From: Phycisphaeraceae bacterium
GTDB lineage: Bacteria > Planctomycetota > Phycisphaerae > Phycisphaerales > Phycisphaeraceae
Assembly: GCA_007119405.1 (NCBI GenBank)
Contig: SKPT01000007.1
Coordinates: 1 to 10,737, forward strand
Direction of reading: 5' to 3'
Length of the DNA: 10,737 nt
Positions 7,029 through 10,737 of the stretch are shown here, one piece after another. The position numbers and the translations under genes were made by a program. The notes under the pieces are model-generated. The model worked only from the letters and a program-made list of their open reading frames with translations, did not search any database and was not told the origin of the DNA. Each line of letters begins with the position of its first letter. Position 1 is the stretch's first letter.

Positions 7029-8360
7029 TCAACCCGTCGAGGCGCCTTCCGCCTTGGGCGTCGCCACCCGCGCCAGCGGCGAACGCCCCCGCCGCGTCGC
7101 CGGCATCACCTCCCGCCCGTGGTAGAAGACCGCGATCCGATCCCCCGCGATCGTCAGCTCCTGCCGCTGCATCAGCTCGCGCAGCCGCGGCACCAGTTGC
7201 TGCTCGATCACCCACGTCTGCCCCGGCCAGATCGGCGCCTCCAGCCGCACGAAATGCTCGCCCGTCGCCAGCGTCAGGGGCCCCGTCACGCTCGCCTCGC
7301 CCAGGATCACCCCCTCGAACTGACGCCCCAGCTCGCGCGCCAGCGTCGCCAGGTGCTGCTTGGCCGGCCCCGCGTCGGCTGCCGACGCCACCGCCACGTC
7401 CACGCACGCCAACTGCGCCCCGTGACGGTACATGCCCACCATCGCGATGTTGCGATTCGGGATCGCCACGCTCTGGCCCAGGTAGTTGCGCACCCGCGTC
7501 ATGCGCAGGCCCAGCTCCGTCACCACGCCCGTCTGGCCCGAGACCTCCACGACGTCGCCGACGTCGAACTGCCCCTCGAAGATGATGAAGAACCCCGTGA
7601 CCATGTCCTGCACCAGGCCCTGCGACCCGAAGCCGATCGCCAGGCCGATCACCGACAGCGACGCCAGGTAGGCCGCGTAATGAATGCCCAGCTCCGAGAG
7701 AATCATGCCCAAGGCCGTGAAGTAGACCACGTACTTGAGCAGGTTCAGCACCAGCACGTGGATCGTGCGGGCCCGGTTGTGCCCGCGCCGGTACAGCCCC
7801 CGCAGCGGACCGCGCTCGCTCGCCACCGCCCACTGGCTGGCCCACTTCGCCCCGCCGATCGCCAGCCGCGCCACCGCCACCACCACGATGATGAACAGAA
7901 TCCGGTACAGCCGATCCAGCATCAGCTCCGGCGGCGTGTCGAACAGCCGCAGCAGCAACCGCCCCCGGTCGAGCTGCCGCGTGAACGTCACCGGCTCCGC
8001 CAGGTCGCCGCCGGTGACCGTCAGCTCGTTGCGCGACGGCTTGGTGAACTGGTAGACGGTCGTCTCCTCGCCGACGTGCAGGCTCAGCGTCTGGCGCTCG
8101 AGCGTGAACGTGCCCCGCCGGCCGTTGAGCGCGAAGCCGCCGTCCTGGTCGAACGTCATCCGGATGAGCTGGTTGCCCAGCGTCGTCCTCCACGTTCCCG
8201 CCAGGCTCGCCAGCCGCGCCTCGTGCTGGACCGCCCCCAGGGCACGCTCGGGGCCAGGGTCGGGCTCGGCCGCGAGGTCGGCGGGCGCATCGTCAGCCAC
8301 CGCCGACGCCGCAGCCAGCAGCAGCACCAGCACCGTCAGCAGCGAGGTCGAATATCGCAC
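7029..8360 (-). CDS. MscS-family mechanosensitive channel with N-terminal periplasmic domain
   Basis: A 443-residue small-conductance mechanosensitive channel homologue, which would release solutes from the cytoplasm when the membrane is stretched. It begins with a signal sequence (1-22, hydrophobic core SLLTVLVLLLAAASAVA), then a domain of about 80 residues (51-131) with alternating strands starting LAGTWRTTL, resembling lipocalin-like folds. Membrane segments follow at about 152-169, 204-226 and 229-262. The last is the MscS pore helix region, with AIGFGSQGLVQDMVTGFFIIFEG, then the beta domain DVGDVVEVSGQTGVVTELG and VAIPNRNI. The C-terminal alpha/beta domain is present, so the gene looks intact. 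Start GTG 8360 is chosen because it puts Met directly at a signal peptide and has GGAAG seven bases upstream; GTG 8387 in frame would add nine residues. TVP38 and MscS being adjacent suggests envelope-related roles. Confidence 0.9.
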   Translation of the reverse strand: MRYSTSLLTVLVLLLAAASAVADDAPADLAAEPDPGPERALGAVQHEARLASLAGTWRTTLGNQLIRMTFDQDGGFALNGRRGTFTLERQTLSLHVGEETTVYQFTKPSRNELTVTGGDLAEPVTFTRQLDRGRLLLRLFDTPPELMLDRLYRILFIIVVVAVARLAIGGAKWASQWAVASERGPLRGLYRRGHNRARTIHVLVLNLLKYVVYFTALGMILSELGIHYAAYLASLSVIGLAIGFGSQGLVQDMVTGFFIIFEGQFDVGDVVEVSGQTGVVTELGLRMTRVRNYLGQSVAIPNRNIAMVGMYRHGAQLACVDVAVASAADAGPAKQHLATLARELGRQFEGVILGEASVTGPLTLATGEHFVRLEAPIWPGQTWVIEQQLVPRLRELMQRQELTIAGDRIAVFYHGREVMPATRRGRSPLARVATPKAEGASTG

Positions 8361-8367
8361 GGGTCGG

Positions 8368-8372
8368 CTTCC
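8368..8372 (-). promoter_or_regulatory. Weak ribosome binding site GGAAG for the MscS-type gene
   Basis: On the minus strand GGAAG lies seven bases before GTG 8360. It supports this start over GTG 8387 but is only a partial match to the consensus. Confidence 0.45.
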
Positions 8373-8383
8373 AAGCGGCCTGT

Positions 8384-8405
8384 GCACCGCACGGCCATGC
8401 GGTGC
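8384..8405. repeat. Inverted repeat upstream of the MscS-type gene
   Basis: GCACCGC (8384-8390) and GCGGTGC (8399-8405) form a perfect 7-bp stem with an 8-base loop, 24 bases upstream of GTG 8360. It could be an operator or mRNA leader hairpin. The stem overlaps the alternative start at 8387. Confidence 0.45.
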
Positions 8406-8489
8406 TCAACGATCGGCGCGGCCAGGGTCATGGTACCGCCTGGATGTGCCGCCGGCCTGGCCGCCCGCGCGTGCGAGGCGCCCGTTGGC

Positions 8490-8508
8490 CGTCGCCCTGG
8501 GGGCGACG
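8490..8508. terminator. Strong GC hairpin downstream of the isomerase-like gene (possible terminator, no T-tract)
   Basis: CGTCGCCC and GGGCGACG form a perfect 8-bp stem with a TGG loop, about 65 bases after the stop of the minus-strand isomerase gene. No run of T follows on either strand, so intrinsic termination is doubtful; RNA 3'-end protection is an alternative. The 212-base gap 8361-8572 otherwise holds only the inverted repeat at 8384-8405. Confidence 0.35.
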
Positions 8509-8572
8509 CGGGGCCACGAGCGCCGGCGCCCACCAACACGATCTCACCGCCAGTCGTCGGCACCGATCGCTT

Positions 8573-10264
8573 TCACCCCCACGCCCGGCCCCCCTTCCGC
8601 GTCCCGCAGATCGCCACCTCCATGCCCAGCGCCTCGGCCATCGCCGCCTTCGTCAGCAGCGCCGCATCCGCCTCCCGCGCGCTGTTGGCGTAGACGCATT
8701 GCACGTGGTTCGCCTTGTGCCGGGCCATCATCTGATCCCGCGTGACGCCGTACGTCACCGCGTGCATGATCGGCCACTGCCACGTCGTCTCGTCCCACCG
8801 CCGCTGCGTTTCCTCCCGCGTCAGCTCGATCACGCCGGCGCGGCCAAGGTCCATCTTGAGGCGATTGTTCTCGACGTAGACACGCGACCAGACGATCTCG
8901 CCCGGCCTGGCGATCCCCCGCAGCGTCGAGCCGCCGTTGGGAAAATACATCGCCGGCTGGCGGAAGCCCTCCGAGCCCGACCACCCGCCAATGTGGTGCG
9001 CCGGCGGAGCACTGCCCGAGATCAGAAACACCCACACGTACTCGCTGGTCGTGCCCGACGCGTCCCGGTCGCCCCAGCGCAGATCGTGCAGCGTGTTCTC
9101 CGTCGGCTGGCCCAGCGCTTCATGGACCCGCTGCGTCATGAGCCCATCGAGCCCGGCGCACTCGTCCACCTCGTTGAAGTGGGTCACCGGCTTGCCCTCG
9201 TAAAGCACGCGCGACCCGTCCCGGCTGCGCACCGGCGGACGCTCGCCGTTGTTCAGCGTCCCCTCCACCAGGTCCGACGCCGGCAGCAGATCCTTCAGCC
9301 CCTGCTGGTACTGGATGCCGATGCAGTCGCACCCGAAGTCGTCCGCGATGCGCGCGGCCGCGATGTACATCTTGCACTGGTCGTGGATCTGCTCGTCGGT
9401 GAGGTCGGTTTCGTGCGTGGGGCCGGTGTGGAACGTCATGCCGCGCTCGCCCATCCACCAGCGCACGTCGTGGGCCTCGCGGTCGCTCACCTGCGTCGTC
9501 TCGTAATAAAGGGCGCTCTGGCTGAGGCGCTCCTTGTAAACACCCGTGGGGTTGAGCAGATGGTCGGGGATGATGGCGTTGAACATCCCCATGCAACCTT
9601 CGTCGAAGACGCCCATGATCGCCTTGTTCTTCTGCAGGTCGCGCGCGAGCTGCTCGCCCACCTTGCGTGCCTTGCCGGGCACGGTGACGTTCCCGAGCTT
9701 CGTCACGTGGCTCGTGGCGTGCGAGCACTTGCCGGTGTCCAGCCACTTCTTGAGCCGGCCGGTGAAGTACTTGTCGGAGAAGTCCTCGCTCCAGAGCGTG
9801 GAATACTTGACGTTCGCCTTGGTCAGCGAGCCGTTGAGGTTGAGCATCCCCACCAGCCCCGGCCAGGTGCCCGACCAGTTCGCCACCGTCAGGATCGGCC
9901 CCTCGTGCGTGATAAGCCCGTGCAGGATGTGGTGCGAGTACTGCCAGACCGACTCGGCGACGATCAGCGGCGCCTTGGGGTCCACCCCGCGAAAGACCTG
10001 CATCCCCTCCTTCTGCGAGCCGATGAACCCGTGGCCCTCGTCCTCCTTGTAGGGATGCGCCCGCACGAGCCGCCGCCCCTGGGCCTCGACGGCCGCGGTC
10101 AGCGCGTCCTCCATCTGCTTCTGCGCCGCCCAGCAGTTCTGGTTGGCGCTCAGTCGCAGGTCCCCGTTGGCGATCAGCAGCACGTCGGCGTTGCGACGGG
10201 CGGCCGGCTTCTTCCTGGTCGACTTCTTCTTCGTGGACTTCTTCCGCGAACCCTTCTTGGCCAT
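8573..10264 (-). CDS. L-fucose/D-arabinose isomerase-like protein with lysine-rich N-terminus
   Basis: A 563-residue protein resembling the L-fucose isomerase / AraA-like superfamily, which interconverts aldoses and ketoses with a metal ion. Support comes from the N-terminal Rossmann-like start [10 protein letters not shown] (26-35), [15 protein letters not shown] (220-234), [10 protein letters not shown] (316-325), [13 protein letters not shown] (364-376) and the C-terminal NHVQCVYA (519-526), the last like the metal-binding Asn-His of FucI. By rough comparison, Glu365/Asp367 and His520 are candidate metal ligands; Gly322 may replace a family glutamate, so activity is not assured. Before the fold lies a tail with 13 Lys/Arg in the first 24 residues. 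The start is well fixed by AAGGAG nine bases upstream. A TATCAT box at 10297 would give a leader of about 26 bases. It diverges from queG. The family call is moderate; the substrate is unknown. Confidence 0.75.
   Translation of the reverse strand: MAKKGSRKKSTKKKSTRKKPAARRNADVLLIANGDLRLSANQNCWAAQKQMEDALTAAVEAQGRRLVRAHPYKEDEGHGFIGSQKEGMQVFRGVDPKAPLIVAESVWQYSHHILHGLITHEGPILTVANWSGTWPGLVGMLNLNGSLTKANVKYSTLWSEDFSDKYFTGRLKKWLDTGKCSHATSHVTKLGNVTVPGKARKVGEQLARDLQKNKAIMGVFDEGCMGMFNAIIPDHLLNPTGVYKERLSQSALYYETTQVSDREAHDVRWWMGERGMTFHTGPTHETDLTDEQIHDQCKMYIAAARIADDFGCDCIGIQYQQGLKDLLPASDLVEGTLNNGERPPVRSRDGSRVLYEGKPVTHFNEVDECAGLDGLMTQRVHEALGQPTENTLHDLRWGDRDASGTTSEYVWVFLISGSAPPAHHIGGWSGSEGFRQPAMYFPNGGSTLRGIARPGEIVWSRVYVENNRLKMDLGRAGVIELTREETQRRWDETTWQWPIMHAVTYGVTRDQMMARHKANHVQCVYANSAREADAALLTKAAMAEALGMEVAICGTRKGGRAWG
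10199..10243 (-). repeat. 15-bp tandem repeat encoding [15 protein letters not shown]
   Basis: Three successive 15-base units in the isomerase-like gene encode residues 8-22. The first two units are close, the third is diverged after its AAGAAG. Expansion of such a unit would explain the lysine-rich tail. Confidence 0.6.
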
Positions 10265-10273
10265 GATGGTCGG

Positions 10274-10279
10274 CTCCTT
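10274..10279 (-). promoter_or_regulatory. Ribosome binding site AAGGAG for the isomerase-like gene
   Basis: On the minus strand AAGGAG lies nine bases before ATG 10264, which supports translation of the lysine-rich N-terminal tail. Confidence 0.75.
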
Positions 10280-10296
10280 ACCAAGGCGATGCGGCG

Positions 10297-10302
10297 ATGA
10301 TA
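10297..10302 (-). promoter_or_regulatory. Putative -10 box (TATCAT) of the isomerase-like gene
   Basis: TATCAT on the minus strand is a five-of-six match and would start transcription near 10290, leaving room for the Shine-Dalgarno at 10274-10279. No good -35 match is seen. Confidence 0.3.
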
Positions 10303-10370
10303 GCAGAGGCGGCCACGGCCATCTTGCGGCGGCGATCGCTGCCCGCCAACAAGCCCCCCGCGATCGCGCC

Positions 10371-10376
10371 TACACT
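10371..10376 (+). promoter_or_regulatory. Putative -10 box (TACACT) of queG, leaderless type
   Basis: TACACT ends 7 bases before GTG 10384, with no Shine-Dalgarno between. The hexamer is the same as that before the GGT-family gene. The remaining 10303-10370 shows nothing recognisable. Confidence 0.35.
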
Positions 10377-10383
10377 TGCGACT

Positions 10384-10737
10384 GTGACCGACGCGCCCGC
10401 CCCATCCGACGTCACCCGCCTGGCCCGCGTCCACGGCTTCGCGCTGGCGGGCGTCGCGGAGGCCGGCCCCAGCGCCTGGGCGCACGTCGTTCGACAATGG
10501 ATCGCCGAGGGCGCGCACGGCCAGATGCACTACCTGGCCGTCAACCTCGAGACGCGCCTGGACCCGCGCCGCCTCGTGGCCGGGGCGCGCAGCGTGATCT
10601 GCCTGGCGGACTTCTACCCCGCAAGCCACGAAGCGCACGCTGCCGGCGCGGCTGCCACGGCTGGTCCGCGAAGCGGCAAGCCGGGCGACACGCCGCCAAC
10701 ACACGGCTTGCCTTCCGGGCCAAGCCGTGCCACCCAG
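10384..10737 (+). CDS. queG: Epoxyqueuosine reductase QueG (N-terminal part, cut by the window edge)
   Basis: The first 118 codons of a protein whose start matches QueG, the cobalamin- and iron-sulphur-dependent enzyme that reduces epoxyqueuosine to queuosine in tRNA. The family's opening is plain: HGFALAGVAEAGPS (17-30), WIAEGAHGQMHYL (41-53), then ETRLDPRRLVAGARSVICLA (57-76) and DFYP. After Pro80 the family normally proceeds to a short loop and the RxRDYH segment; here about 35 residues rich in Ala, Gly, Pro, Ser and Thr follow, encoded by a large inverted repeat, still in frame at the edge. GTG 10384 is the only reasonable start and has a TACACT box seven bases upstream. The iron-sulphur and catalytic regions lie outside the window, so intactness cannot be judged. 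Confidence 0.85.
   Translation, partial: MTDAPAPSDVTRLARVHGFALAGVAEAGPSAWAHVVRQWIAEGAHGQMHYLAVNLETRLDPRRLVAGARSVICLADFYPASHEAHAAGAAATAGPRSGKPGDTPPTHGLPSGPSRATQ
10650..10735. repeat. Large imperfect inverted repeat inside queG
   Basis: Left arm 10650-10683 and right arm 10704-10735 are roughly reverse complements. The inner 9 bp (GGCAAGCCG with CGGCTTGCC) and an outer 7 bp (CACGGCT at 10656-10662 with AGCCGTG at 10723-10729) are perfect, with mismatches between. The whole element is translated in frame at a variable loop. It does not share sequence with the copies A-C element. Confidence 0.65.

Noticed and set aside
6273..10300. Two very long plus-strand frames (6273-8693 and 8402-10300)
   Set aside because: Both are antisense to proteins with clear family motifs (VTT, MscS, isomerase-like) and have no domain of their own.

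Overview
The window is very GC-rich DNA from a bacterium, most likely a member of Planctomycetota (possibly the Phycisphaerae). That assignment is an inference. It rests on the gene content (a two-domain acetyl-xylan-esterase-like hydrolase, a DUF2961/GH172 protein, a planctomycete-type fucose-isomerase-like protein), the mixture of Shine-Dalgarno and non-Shine-Dalgarno starts, and the style of interspersed repeats (ATTCTGA/ATTCTGC heptamers and short palindromic elements). Nearly every long reading frame antisense to the genes is a shadow of high GC.

Layout. 1-1966 (minus): a large alpha/beta-hydrolase, cut by the left edge. 1967-2064: short divergent control region with a heptamer repeat. 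2065-3189 (plus): an unrecognised protein with a faint deacetylase-like look, carrying an in-frame palindromic repeat. 3190-3284: spacer with a second heptamer array. 3285-4835 (plus): gamma-glutamyltransferase-family protein. It converges, 11 bases away, on 4847-5974 (minus), a GH172/DUF2961 protein. Continuing leftward-transcribed: 6105-6893 TVP38/TMEM64 (VTT) membrane protein, 7029-8360 MscS-type channel with a periplasmic N-terminal domain, and 8573-10264 a fucose-isomerase-like protein with a lysine-rich tail. 10384 to the right edge (plus): the start of epoxyqueuosine reductase QueG, diverging from the isomerase gene.

Gene cooperation. The GH172 protein and the isomerase-like protein could be consecutive steps of D-arabinose (or similar sugar) release and isomerisation; the esterase-like protein may also act on carbohydrate. 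These links are inferred from families and proximity. The four leftward genes are separated by 130-212 bases with hairpins between them, so one transcript is not assured.

The most interesting signals are regulatory and repeat-based. Four genes (both genes around 2 kb, the GGT-like gene and queG) have a TAnnnT box ending 6-7 bases before the start codon and no Shine-Dalgarno, the pattern of leaderless transcripts; three minus-strand genes instead have a recognisable Shine-Dalgarno. In two of the leaderless cases the first T of the box is the last base of a heptamer array, so the repeat appears to be built into the promoter. A second repeat family (a palindrome with TGAGCGA...GCGAAGG core) has three copies, one of them translated in frame, and a third, larger inverted repeat is translated in frame inside queG.
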